Positions 1 to 6,817 of a stretch of DNA of 9,933 nt are shown piece by piece. Source of the stretch: Actinomycetota bacterium (GTDB taxonomy: Bacteria > Actinomycetota > Actinomycetes > Actinomycetales > Actinomycetaceae). Position 1 is the stretch's first letter, and every line of letters begins with the position of its first letter. The notes under the pieces are model-generated. The model did no database searches and had not been told where the DNA came from. It saw only the letters and a list, made by a program, of their open reading frames with translations. Where the stretch lies: NCBI GenBank assembly GCA_019425105.1, contig JAHYYD010000070.1:1-9933 (forward strand). The letters run 5' to 3'. The position numbers were made by a program, and so were the translations under genes.

Positions 1-1538
1 CTGACGTCGCGCAGGACGGGCTTCTCCCAGGGGGTGCCGAGGTCGTAGGTGTGCGCGACGCGGTCCGCCCACAGGTGGTCGGCGTTGATGAGGGCGGGCG
101 CGCCCGCCGCGGCAGACGCAGACAGGCCCGACGCTGCAGGGACGGGGGAAGCGGGAGGATCCCCGGCCTCGGCGATGCGAACCCCGTCTATGACAACGCT
201 CCCCTCCCCCGTGCGACGGTCGGAGACGATGCGCCCGGCGTCGATTGTAATGACGCGGTCGGCGCGCGCGCTTTCGGCGGGGTCGTGGGTGATGTGGACG
301 ACGGCGATCCCGCGCGCGGGCAGGGAGGCGAGGAGGTCGAGCATCTCGGCGCGGCCCGCGCGGTCGATCATGGCGGTGGATTCGTCGGAGATGAGCAGGC
401 GCGGGGAGCGCGCGAGCGCGCCCGCGAGCGCGAGGCGTTGGAGCTGCCCGCCGGAGAGGGAGCGTGGGTCGGCGTCGGCGAGGCCGGAGAGGCCAACACT
501 GGCGAGCAGCTCGTCGAGGTCGAGGCCGGCGATCTGCGTGGCGCTCATGCCCCAGGTGACATCTTCGGCGACACTCTGTCCGAGAACGAGGAGTTCGGAG
601 CGCTGCCCCACGAGGGCGGTCCCGCCGACAGCCCCGAGGACCCCGCCGCCCGCTCGCGTCCCAGAGCCGGGTTCGGCGCCCGCGAGCAGGAGGGCGAGGG
701 TGGATTTGCCCGACCCGTTGTGTCCGAGGACGACGGTGTATTCGGGCCGTTCGAAGCTAAGGGTGACGCCGCTCAGGGCCGGATGGTCGGCGCCCGGGTA
801 GGTGAAGTCGACGTCGGTGAGGGTCAGGGGCAGGGGGGACGAGGCCGGGGCCTCGGCGCGCGAATGCGCGGAGCGGGCGGTCGCCTCCAGGAGTGGGTCC
901 CAGCCCGCGTCGAGGGAGATGCGGCTGAGGATGGCACCGAGGAGCCAGCGGGCGGCGAGGACCAGGAAGGCCACGCCGATGAAGCGCGTGATGGGGATCC
1001 AGATCCACCACCAGTCGACGAACCATTGGCCGAGCTGGTGGCCCGCGTCGACGAAGCCGCTGGAATGGGGGATGTGGCCGATGAGTTTCAGGAAGCCGTC
1101 GAGGGTCTTTTGGATGCTTTCGAGGCCGAGGGTGCGCAGGTCGGACAGGATCCAAAACGCGATGTCGGTGCCGATGCCCCACACGATGCCGAGCCCGGCG
1201 GCGACCCCACAGACGGAGAGCCAGGAGGCGCGTTTCTTGTGGAGGAAGCCGATGATGAGGCCGACGAGGGCGGCTTGGAAGGAGCGGCCAGCCGTGGCCA
1301 GGCCACCGACCGCGACGGCGAGGAGGATCGTCGAGGCGAAGGCTGCGATCGCGGCTCGGGGCCGGTGCGTGAGGGAGACCATCGCGAGGGGGACGGCCGT
1401 GGCGACTTGGAAGAAGAGCTGAAAGACGGGGGTGACCGCGGCGATTAGGCCGAAGGTGACGGCCAGGCCCGAGAGCGCGCCAGCGGTCGCCACCTCGACG
1501 GGGGTGAGGCGGCGGGCATCGCGCGCGGATGAGCTCAT
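1..1538 (-). CDS. ECF-type transporter fusion: DUF2232-like membrane domain + CbiO/EcfA ATPase (+ start of second ATPase); 3' end outside window
   Basis: The frame is open from an ATG at 1538-1536 to the window edge (512 codons, no stop), preceded by GGGAG about 9 bases upstream. Residues 1-205 are hydrophobic, with about five membrane segments, and resemble the DUF2232/YybS family of putative substrate-binding membrane subunits. A full ABC ATPase domain follows from about residue 237: Walker A GHNGSGKST (272-280), Q-loop Gln312, signature LSGGQ (361-365), Walker B LLISDEST (381-388) and switch His418. The Walker B tail is DEST instead of the common DEPT. After a low-complexity Ala/Pro/Ser linker (about 455-485), residues 490-512 carry an HTYDLGTPWE stretch, typical of the beginning of EcfA-type domains, so a second ATPase domain probably begins here. 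The protein would act in the membrane as part of an energy-coupling factor vitamin or metal importer; the substrate cannot be told. An EcfT-like permease gene would be expected beyond position 1. The 5'-nucleotidase gene lies 95 bp upstream on the same strand. Confidence 0.85.
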   Translation of the reverse strand, partial: MSSSARDARRLTPVEVATAGALSGLAVTFGLIAAVTPVFQLFFQVATAVPLAMVSLTHRPRAAIAAFASTILLAVAVGGLATAGRSFQAALVGLIIGFLHKKRASWLSVCGVAAGLGIVWGIGTDIAFWILSDLRTLGLESIQKTLDGFLKLIGHIPHSSGFVDAGHQLGQWFVDWWWIWIPITRFIGVAFLVLAARWLLGAILSRISLDAGWDPLLEATARSAHSRAEAPASSPLPLTLTDVDFTYPGADHPALSGVTLSFERPEYTVVLGHNGSGKSTLALLLAGAEPGSGTRAGGGVLGAVGGTALVGQRSELLVLGQSVAEDVTWGMSATQIAGLDLDELLASVGLSGLADADPRSLSGGQLQRLALAGALARSPRLLISDESTAMIDRAGRAEMLDLLASLPARGIAVVHITHDPAESARADRVITIDAGRIVSDRRTGEGSVVIDGVRIAEAGDPPASPVPAASGLSASAAAGAPALINADHLWADRVAHTYDLGTPWEKPVLRDV

Positions 1539-1633
1539 GTGTCTAGTCTCCCAGGCCCCGCCCACATCTGCGACCGCCGGGCCGCTTGACCCGACGAAAT
1601 CACCGACCTGCACCGAGCGACAAGCCCCAACGC

Positions 1634-2566
1634 CTAGTCCCTGTTGATCGCACCGAAGGGGATGTGGACGCTCGGGGTGGAGAGCGCCGCGCCTTCCACG
1701 TGGCGGCGCTGATCATCGAAGAAAATGTGCGGGCGCAGCACCTCCAGGATGGGCCCCTTGTCGATGCCGCCAAGGAAGAAGGCGTCGTTGACTCGCAGGC
1801 CCCACCCTCGGATCGAGTTGATCGCACGCTCATGCGCGGGGGCGCTCCGAGCCGTCACCACAGCGACGTGCACCCTGCGTCGATACCCCGACGGATCATC
1901 CACACTTTTCGAGTCCTCGATCCCCTGAATCCGGTTGATTTTCTCCAGAAAATCGGCCATTGGCCCGCGGTCGAGAGGCACCTCGGCCAGGGCGCTCTCG
2001 CTCTCCTGATACCCGTCCAACCCCTCGCTCTGGAACACACGCTCGGCCGAATCGTCAGCCAGCACGCCGTCAAAATCGAAGGCTATGCGCAGGTCCGCGT
2101 CCCCGTCATCGGGGGCCGCGTGGCCCATGACATGCCCCGCCGCAAATCCCATGTCGATCGCCTCGCGCACATCATCCTCGTTCGCGGAGAGGAAGAGGGA
2201 CATGCGCAGCGGCTTCATGAAGCGGTAAGGGGCACGTCCCTGCATGAAGATCGCGCGCGTAATGTCCAAACCATGGCGCTTGACGGAGCGCATGACCCGC
2301 ATCCCGGTCTCCGGGTCGTTGCGCGAGAGGATCACGACCTCCACCAGCCGTTCCTGATCCGACAGGTCATTCAGGTCGAGGAGGCGGCGAATAAAGGGAA
2401 ACGCGACGCCCGGTTCGAGCACATCATCGAGATGCTCGCGCTGATACTCCCGATACTTCTCTTCGCCCTGCTCGCGGAACACCGCGTCGGACTCCTCCAG
2501 GTCGAACAGGGCACTCGACGCGACCCCGATGACGAGGGCACGCTCCAGATCAAGCTCCGCAGCCAT
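1634..2566 (-). CDS. 5'-nucleotidase (cytosolic NT5C1-like family, HAD fold)
   Basis: This 310-residue protein should dephosphorylate nucleoside 5'-monophosphates in the cytoplasm. It matches the bacterial 5'-nucleotidase family related to animal cytosolic 5'-nucleotidase I along its length: an N-terminal VIGVASSALFDLEESD stretch (12-27), EPGVAFP (51-57), LSRNDPETG (80-88), DITRAIF (101-107) and LFLSANEDDVREA (124-136). The HAD catalytic set appears intact: DFD at 164-166, Thr238 in VVTARSAPAHER, Lys270 in GGIDKG, and Asp284-Asp285 in IFFDDQ. The ATG at 2566 is preceded by AAGGAG at good spacing, and the length fits the family. It is divergent from the lipoprotein gene at 2802 and lies upstream of the ECF fusion gene on the same strand, with no clear terminator between, so co-transcription is possible. 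A nucleotide-salvage role next to an ECF importer is only suggestive. Family call is firm; exact substrate is not. Confidence 0.9.
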   Translation of the reverse strand: MAAELDLERALVIGVASSALFDLEESDAVFREQGEEKYREYQREHLDDVLEPGVAFPFIRRLLDLNDLSDQERLVEVVILSRNDPETGMRVMRSVKRHGLDITRAIFMQGRAPYRFMKPLRMSLFLSANEDDVREAIDMGFAAGHVMGHAAPDDGDADLRIAFDFDGVLADDSAERVFQSEGLDGYQESESALAEVPLDRGPMADFLEKINRIQGIEDSKSVDDPSGYRRRVHVAVVTARSAPAHERAINSIRGWGLRVNDAFFLGGIDKGPILEVLRPHIFFDDQRRHVEGAALSTPSVHIPFGAINRD

Positions 2567-2654
2567 AACGCTCCTTCCACGCGCATCTACCTATCAGCAC
2601 CAGGATAAAAACGGCCATGCTCATCTGCGTCCCGCTCCCCCGCGAAGGGATCGA

Positions 2655-2675
2655 CGAGGCCGTGGCCACGCCTCG
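2655..2675. promoter_or_regulatory. Near-perfect palindrome in the divergent intergenic region (possible operator)
   Basis: CGAGG and CCTCG flank a 10-bp perfect palindrome CGTGGCCACG, with one unpaired C at 2660. It sits about 90 bases upstream of the 5'-nucleotidase start and 127 bases upstream of the lipoprotein start, between divergent genes. It could be an operator for either gene or an RNA hairpin. No T-tract follows on either strand, so it is not a good terminator. The regulator is unknown. Confidence 0.3.
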
Positions 2676-2735
2676 CACACCAACGCTCCCCGCAAGATCC
2701 AAGGAAAAAACACCGTGTCATAATGCCACACTCAC

Positions 2736-2767
2736 CCTTGTGAGGGGCACCTAATTTTGTGTAGCAT
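2736..2767 (+). promoter_or_regulatory. Putative promoter with DtxR/IdeR-like box for the metal-complex importer operon
   Basis: A plausible sigma-70 type promoter is TTGTGA (2738-2743), an 18-bp spacer and TAGCAT (2762-2767), which would place the start of transcription about 28 bases before the lipoprotein ATG. The 19 bases at 2736-2754 end in CACCTAA and match the DtxR/IdeR iron-box consensus at 11 of 19 positions by my hand alignment, mostly in the centre and right half. A small inverted repeat CTCAC/GTGAG (2731-2744) overlaps it. An alternative extended -10 (TG, one base, CATAAT) lies at 2716-2724. Iron control would fit the operon, but the box is weak in its left half. Confidence 0.35.
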
Positions 2768-2801
2768 TTCCCTCGTAATCCCAAAAACACGAGAGGACCC
2801 A

Positions 2802-3938
2802 ATGAAAACCCGCCTCGCCACCCTGACCGCAATCCTGGCCACCGCCACCTTGGCTCTCACCGCCTGCGCGGGCGGCTCCGGCTCCACCACCGCCCAATCA
2901 GAGCAGACCACCCAGGAGGCCTCGGCCTCGTCGACGCGCACGATCACCGACCACGCGGGCAACGAGGTCGTCCTGCCCGCCACGATCACCCGCGTCGCCA
3001 TCGACCAGATCCCCATCGAATCCACCTACCTGGCCTACTTCGACGGCAAGGCCCCCTACCTGGTGGGCATGAGCGCCGCCCGCGTCAAGGCCATGAGCCA
3101 GACGATCGCCGCCGAGATGGCGCCCGAAATGATGCAGGTGGACACCAGCTACTACGACAAGGGCGAGCTCAACGCCGAGGCCCTCCTGAACCTGAACGTG
3201 GACGTCGTCTTCTACAACGCCTTCAACAAGGAACACGGAGAAATGTTCCGCAAGGCCGGCATCCCGGCCGTCGGCTTCACGACGATGGGGAACCCCTCGG
3301 AGACGTACACGCAGTGGATGGAACTCCTCGAGGACGTCTTTAACCAGGATGGCCACATGGCCGACAAGATCGCGCTCGGCAAGGACCTGGTCGCTGACGC
3401 CCGCGCGCGCACCGCGAAGGTCCCCGAGGACCAGAAGGTCTCGACGATGGTCCTCATGGGCGCGGCCGACGGCCAGCTCGCGGTCGCGGGCGGCAAGGAC
3501 GGCTGGTTCACCAACGAATGGGCCGACTCGCTGAACTACACGAACGTCTCGCGCGACACCGACACCTCGCACACGCCCGTCACCTTCGAGCAGGTCCTCA
3601 CGTGGGATCCCCAGGTCCTCCTCGTGACCGGCAAGGGCATGTCGAACATGACGGCGAACACCGTCCTGACGAACTCGGTCGAGGGCGTGGACCTGTCCAC
3701 CCTCAGCTCCGTGAAGTCCGGCCGCGTCTACTCCACCGGCCTGGGCATGTGGAACTGGTTCACCCCGAACCCGGATGCTCCCATCGTCGCCAACTGGATC
3801 GGAGCGTCCCTGTACCCGGAGCAGTTCTCCGACGTTGACCTCGTAGCCATGACGAAGGACTACTACCAGAAGATGTACAACTTCACGCTCACGGACGAGC
3901 AGGCCCGCGCCATCGTCAACCCGGACGCCGCGTCCTGA
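2802..3938 (+). CDS. Iron-complex/haem/B12-type ABC importer, substrate-binding lipoprotein
   Basis: This 378-residue lipoprotein captures the substrate outside the membrane and delivers it to the permease encoded next. The start at 2802 is chosen because GAGAGGA lies just upstream and a lipoprotein signal follows at once: MKTR, a hydrophobic stretch, then lipobox LTAC with Cys22 as the lipid anchor. An upstream in-frame TTG at 2757 would bury this signal. A Ser/Thr/Gln-rich linker covers about 23-46. The rest looks like a periplasmic-binding-protein class III (FecB/BtuF, Peripla_BP_2) fold: RTITDHAGNEVVLP (46-59), then RVAIDQIPIESTYLAYF, DVVFYNAF in the N-lobe, and a C-terminal KDYYQKMYNFTLTDEQ helix frequent in iron-complex binding proteins. 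The family handles ferric siderophores, haem or cobalamin; sequence alone does not decide which. It is the first gene of a three-gene operon, followed by a 13-bp hairpin. Confidence 0.88.
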   Translation: MKTRLATLTAILATATLALTACAGGSGSTTAQSEQTTQEASASSTRTITDHAGNEVVLPATITRVAIDQIPIESTYLAYFDGKAPYLVGMSAARVKAMSQTIAAEMAPEMMQVDTSYYDKGELNAEALLNLNVDVVFYNAFNKEHGEMFRKAGIPAVGFTTMGNPSETYTQWMELLEDVFNQDGHMADKIALGKDLVADARARTAKVPEDQKVSTMVLMGAADGQLAVAGGKDGWFTNEWADSLNYTNVSRDTDTSHTPVTFEQVLTWDPQVLLVTGKGMSNMTANTVLTNSVEGVDLSTLSSVKSGRVYSTGLGMWNWFTPNPDAPIVANWIGASLYPEQFSDVDLVAMTKDYYQKMYNFTLTDEQARAIVNPDAAS

Positions 3939-3945
3939 TACCTGA

Positions 3946-3979
3946 CCCCGGCCTCGTCTCCCTATCGACGAGGCCGGGG
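3946..3979 (+). terminator. Perfect 13-bp intra-operon hairpin after the lipoprotein gene (processing/attenuation element)
   Basis: CCCCGGCCTCGTC (3946-3958) and GACGAGGCCGGGG (3967-3979) are exact inverted complements around an 8-base loop, 8 bases after the lipoprotein stop. No T-run follows, so it is unlikely to be a full Rho-independent terminator. In binding-protein-dependent importer operons such hairpins commonly protect the upstream message or cause partial termination, giving more binding protein than permease. That role is inferred here. Confidence 0.75.
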
Positions 3980-4024
3980 CACCTTGTGCGTGAGACGCCC
4001 GGTGAGCGTCGGGGAGAGAACATC

Positions 4025-5053
4025 ATGACATCTGTGTTGACCAGGAATGGGCGGCTACGCGTGTGGGTGGTCCCCACGCTGATCGCCCTCATCGTCGTGT
4101 GCGCGGCGGCGGCCATGCTGATTGGCCGTTTTTCCGTGTCCCTGGAGGACGTGGTCGCGGCGGTGCGTGCGAGGTTCTGGGGAGGCCCAGCGGTGCCCGC
4201 GCGCGTCAACTCGGTCGTGTTTGACCTGCGCGCGCCGCGCATCATCGTCGCGATCCTGATCGGCGGGGGCCTGTCGGTTGCCGGAGCCTCGTTCCAGTCG
4301 CTGTTCTCTAACCCCCTGGCCACGCCGGACACCCTGGGCGTCGCGGCGGGCACGTGCGTCGGCGCGGTCATCGCCCTGTTGCTGGACTGGAACCTGATCG
4401 GCGTGCAGGCCGCGGCCCTCGCGGCGGGCCTGGCGACGATGGCGTTCACGACGGCGATTTCGCGCACGCGCACGGGTTCTTTCAATGTGATCACGCTCGT
4501 GCTCGGCGGCGTCATCGTGTCCGCCCTGGCGAACGCGGTCCTCTCACTCCTCAAGCTGACGGCCGACCCGACAAGTCAGCTCCCGGAGATCACCTACTGG
4601 CTCATGGGCTCGCTCGCCGCAGTCACCTACCACCAGATCGCACTGGGTGCCCCCTTCATCATCGCGGGAGTCGTCGTCATCGTGGCGCTGCGCTGGCAGC
4701 TCAACATCCTCTCCCTCTCAGAGGACGAGGCCCGCTCAGCCGGCGTCAACGTCTCCCTCATGCGGGCCATCCTCATCGTCGCCTCGACGGTCATCACGGC
4801 CTCGGTCATTTCGATGTGCGGCCAGGTCGGCTGGGTCGGCCTGCTCGTGCCGCACTGCGCACGCATGCTGTGCGGGCAGAACAACCGCGCGGTCATCCCC
4901 GTCTCACTGCTGCTCGGGTCGGCGCTCATGATCGTCATCGATACGCTCGCGCGCTCCCTGTCGGCCTCGGAGATCCCCATTTCGATCCTGACGGCCATCA
5001 TCGGCGCGCCCTTCTTTATCGTGCTCCTGCGCCGGACGGGAGGAGCACGATGA
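4025..5053 (+). CDS. FecCD-family ABC importer permease (iron-complex/haem/B12 class)
   Basis: A 342-residue polytopic inner membrane protein that forms the homodimeric channel of the importer. The ATG at 4025 follows GGGGAGAG at proper spacing; an in-frame GTG at 3986 overlaps the right end of the upstream context and is less likely. Family hallmarks include LRAPRIIVAILIGGGLSVAG (68-87), NPLATPDTLG (96-105), GWVGLLVPH (269-277), and a C-terminal EIPISILTAIIGAPFFIVLL segment. The length and the many hydrophobic segments fit the BtuC/FhuB/FepD/FecCD fold with about ten helices. The short cytoplasmic coupling region toward the ATPase is probably near the LSLSEDEARSAGVN stretch. It is downstream of the lipoprotein gene by 86 bases and overlaps the ATPase gene by four bases (ATGA), indicating translational coupling. 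Confidence 0.93.
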   Translation: MTSVLTRNGRLRVWVVPTLIALIVVCAAAAMLIGRFSVSLEDVVAAVRARFWGGPAVPARVNSVVFDLRAPRIIVAILIGGGLSVAGASFQSLFSNPLATPDTLGVAAGTCVGAVIALLLDWNLIGVQAAALAAGLATMAFTTAISRTRTGSFNVITLVLGGVIVSALANAVLSLLKLTADPTSQLPEITYWLMGSLAAVTYHQIALGAPFIIAGVVVIVALRWQLNILSLSEDEARSAGVNVSLMRAILIVASTVITASVISMCGQVGWVGLLVPHCARMLCGQNNRAVIPVSLLLGSALMIVIDTLARSLSASEIPISILTAIIGAPFFIVLLRRTGGAR

Positions 5054-5850
5054 TCAGCGTCGAGAACGCGACCTTCACCTATCCGGGCGCACCCTCCCCG
5101 ATCCTGACGAACGTGTCCTTCGACGTACCCGAGCGCTCGCTTCTGGCGATCCTGGGGCCCAACGGCGCCGGAAAGACGACGCTGCTGCGCACCATGATCG
5201 GCCTGCAGAAGTGGGACAGCGGGCGCACACTCATCGACGGCACCCCCATTTCGTCGATGTCGACACGGGCGCTGGGCCGCGTCCTGTCCTACGTGCCGCA
5301 GGCCCGCAACGCATCCAACGTGGCGCTCACCGGCCTCGAGATGGTGATGGTCGGGCGAGCCCCGCACATGCGCACCCTCGCGCAGCCCGGAGCGCGCGAG
5401 GAGCGCATGGCCCGTGACGTCCTCGACGAGGTGGGCGCCTCCCACCTGGCCGAGATGCCCTGCGCGACCATGTCGGGCGGCCAATTCCAGATGATCCTCA
5501 TCGCCCGGGCCCTCGTCGCCGACCCGCGCGTTCTCGTGCTCGACGAGCCGGAGACCGGCCTGGATTTCCGCAACCAGCTGATCGTCCTGGGACTCCTCGA
5601 GCGCCTCGTGAGGGACCGAGGCCTCGCCGTCATCATGAACACGCACTACCCGGCGCACGCCCTGCGCGTCGCCGACCAGGTCGCGCTCTTCTCCTCCACG
5701 CACGAGGCCGTGGTCGGTCCCGCCTCCTCCGTCATGAACGCGGAGACCCTCGCTCGCGTCTTCGGGGTGGACGTGGCGATCGGGAGCGTGGACTTCGAGG
5801 GCGAGGACGTGCAGGCCATCGTTCCGGTTCGACTGAGTGGAGTTAAGTAG
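5050..5850 (+). CDS. ABC importer ATPase (FepC/BtuD-like)
   Basis: A 266-residue cytoplasmic nucleotide-binding subunit that powers the importer. The ATG at 5050 sits inside the permease stop (ATGA) and has GGGAGGAG upstream. All ABC motifs are present: Walker A GPNGAGKTT (36-44), Q-loop Gln84 in YVPQ, signature MSGGQ (141-145; Met in place of the usual Leu), Walker B VLVLDEP (161-167), D-loop TGLD and switch His199 in NTHYP. Length and motif style match the FepC/FhuC/BtuD group. Together with the preceding two genes it forms a complete binding protein-permease-ATPase importer. Only a weak 5-bp stem (5851-5863) follows the stop, so the operon's true end is unclear. Confidence 0.93.
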   Translation: MISVENATFTYPGAPSPILTNVSFDVPERSLLAILGPNGAGKTTLLRTMIGLQKWDSGRTLIDGTPISSMSTRALGRVLSYVPQARNASNVALTGLEMVMVGRAPHMRTLAQPGAREERMARDVLDEVGASHLAEMPCATMSGGQFQMILIARALVADPRVLVLDEPETGLDFRNQLIVLGLLERLVRDRGLAVIMNTHYPAHALRVADQVALFSSTHEAVVGPASSVMNAETLARVFGVDVAIGSVDFEGEDVQAIVPVRLSGVK

Positions 5851-5901
5851 CGGCGTTGCGCCGAAAACTTCTTCATCGCGATTGCGCAGGTCAGCCACAT
5901 T

Positions 5902-5928
5902 TTGGCTGCGAGTGCGGTACCGTATAAG
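5902..5928 (+). promoter_or_regulatory. Putative promoter of the cold-shock gene
   Basis: TTGGCT (5902-5907) and TATAAG (5923-5928) are separated by 15 bases; a 17-base spacer would use the weaker TTTTGG at 5900. The -10 matches the consensus at five of six positions. Transcription would begin near 5935 and leave a leader of about 115 bases before the cold-shock ATG. Confidence 0.5.
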
Positions 5929-5934
5929 TGTGAT

Positions 5935-6048
5935 TCCGCACGCCCAGTCCGGGGGCATCAATGCCGGGCCGGGTCGACGGGACCATGTCGGCTCCGCAGA
6001 TGGAGCCGAACGGTGCCCCAGCGTTGGGGCGAACACGAAGGAGGGCCC
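5935..6048 (+). promoter_or_regulatory. Structured 5' leader of the cold-shock mRNA (candidate RNA thermosensor)
   Basis: Three hairpins can be seen. GGCAT/ATGCC with a 2-base loop lies at 5954-5965. TCGGCTCC (5988-5995) pairs perfectly with GGAGCCGA (6002-6009) around a 6-base loop. GCCCCA (6015-6020) pairs with TGGGGC (6025-6030) around GCGT. The ribosome binding site (AAGGAGGG, about 6038-6045) lies just after the last stem. Long structured leaders that refold with temperature are known for cspA-type genes of enterobacteria; the same role here is inferred. The remaining stretch 5851-5901 shows nothing else of note. Confidence 0.5.
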
Positions 6049-6258
6049 ATGGCTACCGGGACCATCAAATGGTTCAACGACGCCAAAGGCTTCGGATTCA
6101 TCACTCCTGATGACGAATCCGGCGACGTCTTCGTGCACTATTCAAACATCATCGGCCAGTCTGGGCGCCGCACTCTTCTAGAGGGCGAGAAGGTCGAATA
6201 TGAGGCGATTGAAGGACCAAAGGGCCTCCAAGCTGTGAATGTGGCACGAGCCGAGTGA
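6049..6258 (+). CDS. cspA: Cold-shock protein (CspA family, single CSD)
   Basis: A 69-residue protein that is a single cold-shock domain, the usual length for the family. It binds single-stranded RNA and DNA and acts as an RNA chaperone in the cytoplasm. [18 protein letters not shown] shows the typical first strand and RNP1 (KGFGFI, 13-18); RNP2 is VFVHY (27-31), the actinobacterial form with Tyr where others have Phe. [20 protein letters not shown] near the end is the usual C-terminal strand pair. The ATG at 6049 is preceded by AAGGAGGG. It appears monocistronic, with its own promoter, leader and terminator. The csp symbol is generic for the family; which paralogue it is cannot be told. Confidence 0.95.
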   Translation: MATGTIKWFNDAKGFGFITPDDESGDVFVHYSNIIGQSGRRTLLEGEKVEYEAIEGPKGLQAVNVARAE

Positions 6259-6262
6259 CACT

Positions 6263-6295
6263 GTGTGCCCGGGTGGAGTTCCCACTCGGGCACAC
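6263..6295 (+). terminator. Hairpin terminator of the cold-shock gene
   Basis: GTGTGCCCGGGTGG (6263-6276) pairs with CCACTCGGGCACAC (6282-6295): 14 pairs including one G-U, loop of 5 bases. It begins 4 bases after the stop codon. Only two T bases follow directly, so termination may need help, but position and stem strength argue for a 3' end. Confidence 0.7.
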
Positions 6296-6411
6296 TTGCA
6301 TGAAACGGCACGTTCCTCACCCATCTCGCACATAATTTTTTCGGTGACACAACTGCGTTTTAACTGGTTTTTACGATGCTTGTGCCATGCCTTACAAGGG
6401 ATTGCGAGGTA

Positions 6412-6440
6412 TAGACCAATCGGTGAAATCGGCGTAGCAT
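6412..6440 (+). promoter_or_regulatory. Possible promoter for the small membrane protein transcript
   Basis: TAGACC (6412-6417), a 17-base spacer and TAGCAT (6435-6440) each match the consensus boxes at four of six positions. Transcription would start near 6446, just before the hairpin at 6453. The AT-rich stretch 6300-6411 holds no gene I can support. Confidence 0.3.
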
Positions 6441-6452
6441 TGTGACTGCACC

Positions 6453-6484
6453 AAGGGGGGCGACCACGAGTCACCTCCCTTTTT
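6453..6484 (+). terminator. Rho-independent terminator-like hairpin with T-tract, upstream of the small membrane protein gene
   Basis: AAGGGGGGCGAC (6453-6464) pairs with GTCACCTCCCTT (6470-6481), with one G-U pair, one C/A mismatch and a 5-base loop, and the T-run extends through 6484. It lies 158 bases after the cold-shock hairpin and 106 bases before the small gene. It could be a second terminator, the 3' end of a short RNA made from 6300-6450, or an attenuator in the leader of the next gene. Confidence 0.6.
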
Positions 6485-6511
6485 CAATACCGTCGCTCAC
6501 CCGGGCGACAC

Positions 6512-6570
6512 GGGCCAACAAGGCCCACACACGCTGGCGTGCGGGGCGCGCTTCGCGTTTCCGCGCGAAG
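6512..6570 (+). promoter_or_regulatory. Three small hairpins in the leader before the 72-residue protein
   Basis: GGGCC/GGCCC (6512-6526), CACGC/GCGTG (6530-6541) and CTTCGCG/CGCGAAG (6551-6570) are each perfect stems of 5, 5 and 7 pairs. A looser GTCGC/GCGAC pairing precedes them near 6492-6508. The ribosome binding site AAGGAG (6579-6584) is left free after the last stem. The density of stems suggests a folded leader; the function is unknown. Confidence 0.4.
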
Positions 6571-6590
6571 ACATTCTCAAGGAGAACCCC

Positions 6591-6809
6591 ATGAACAACA
6601 TCGTCAAGGCTGAAACCGCTCCCACCATGTCCCAGGCCACCGCCTCGGCCTCCGTGCTCGTGGCCCTCATCGTCGCCCTCGCGGCCCTCGGCGTGTTCGC
6701 CGCCCTGCAGGTCGCCTCGGTCGCGTCGGTCGTCTTCGCGGTCGTTATCGCCCTGACCGCCCTGATCGTCTCCCCCGCGATCCTCTCGATCGCTCGCACT
6801 CGCGCCTGA
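6591..6809 (+). CDS. Small membrane protein, two predicted helices, unknown function
   Basis: A 72-residue protein not recognised as any named family. Residues 1-20 are polar; two hydrophobic segments follow at about 22-42 (VLVALIVALAALGVFAALQV) and 45-66, separated by a very short turn, with a short basic tail (ARTRA). It is therefore probably a helical hairpin in the membrane. The ATG has AAGGAG seven bases upstream, and two strong hairpins follow the stop, so it appears to be a real single-gene transcript. Size and topology resemble holin-like or stress-related small membrane proteins, but there is no motif to support either. Confidence 0.7.
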   Translation: MNNIVKAETAPTMSQATASASVLVALIVALAALGVFAALQVASVASVVFAVVIALTALIVSPAILSIARTRA

Positions 6810-6817
6810 ACTAATGC

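Noticed and set aside
51..1448. Long plus-strand open frame of 465 codons (and a second at 49-801)
   Set aside because: Its translation is low-complexity Gly/Glu/Arg/Asp and it lies opposite the ECF fusion gene, whose minus-strand frame has complete ABC motifs.
1586..2608. Plus-strand open frame of 340 codons
   Set aside because: It is the antisense shadow of the 5'-nucleotidase gene, which has all HAD motifs and a proper ribosome binding site.
2757..2801. Upstream TTG start for the lipoprotein
   Set aside because: It would put 15 residues before the lipoprotein signal, and it overlaps the proposed -10 region; ATG at 2802 has a good ribosome binding site.
5851..5863. Terminator of the importer operon
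   Set aside because: The stem has only 5 pairs with a 3-base loop and no T-run follows; too weak to call.
4627..6138. Minus-strand open frame of 503 codons
   Set aside because: It runs opposite the permease, the ATPase and the cold-shock gene, and its sequence has no family features.
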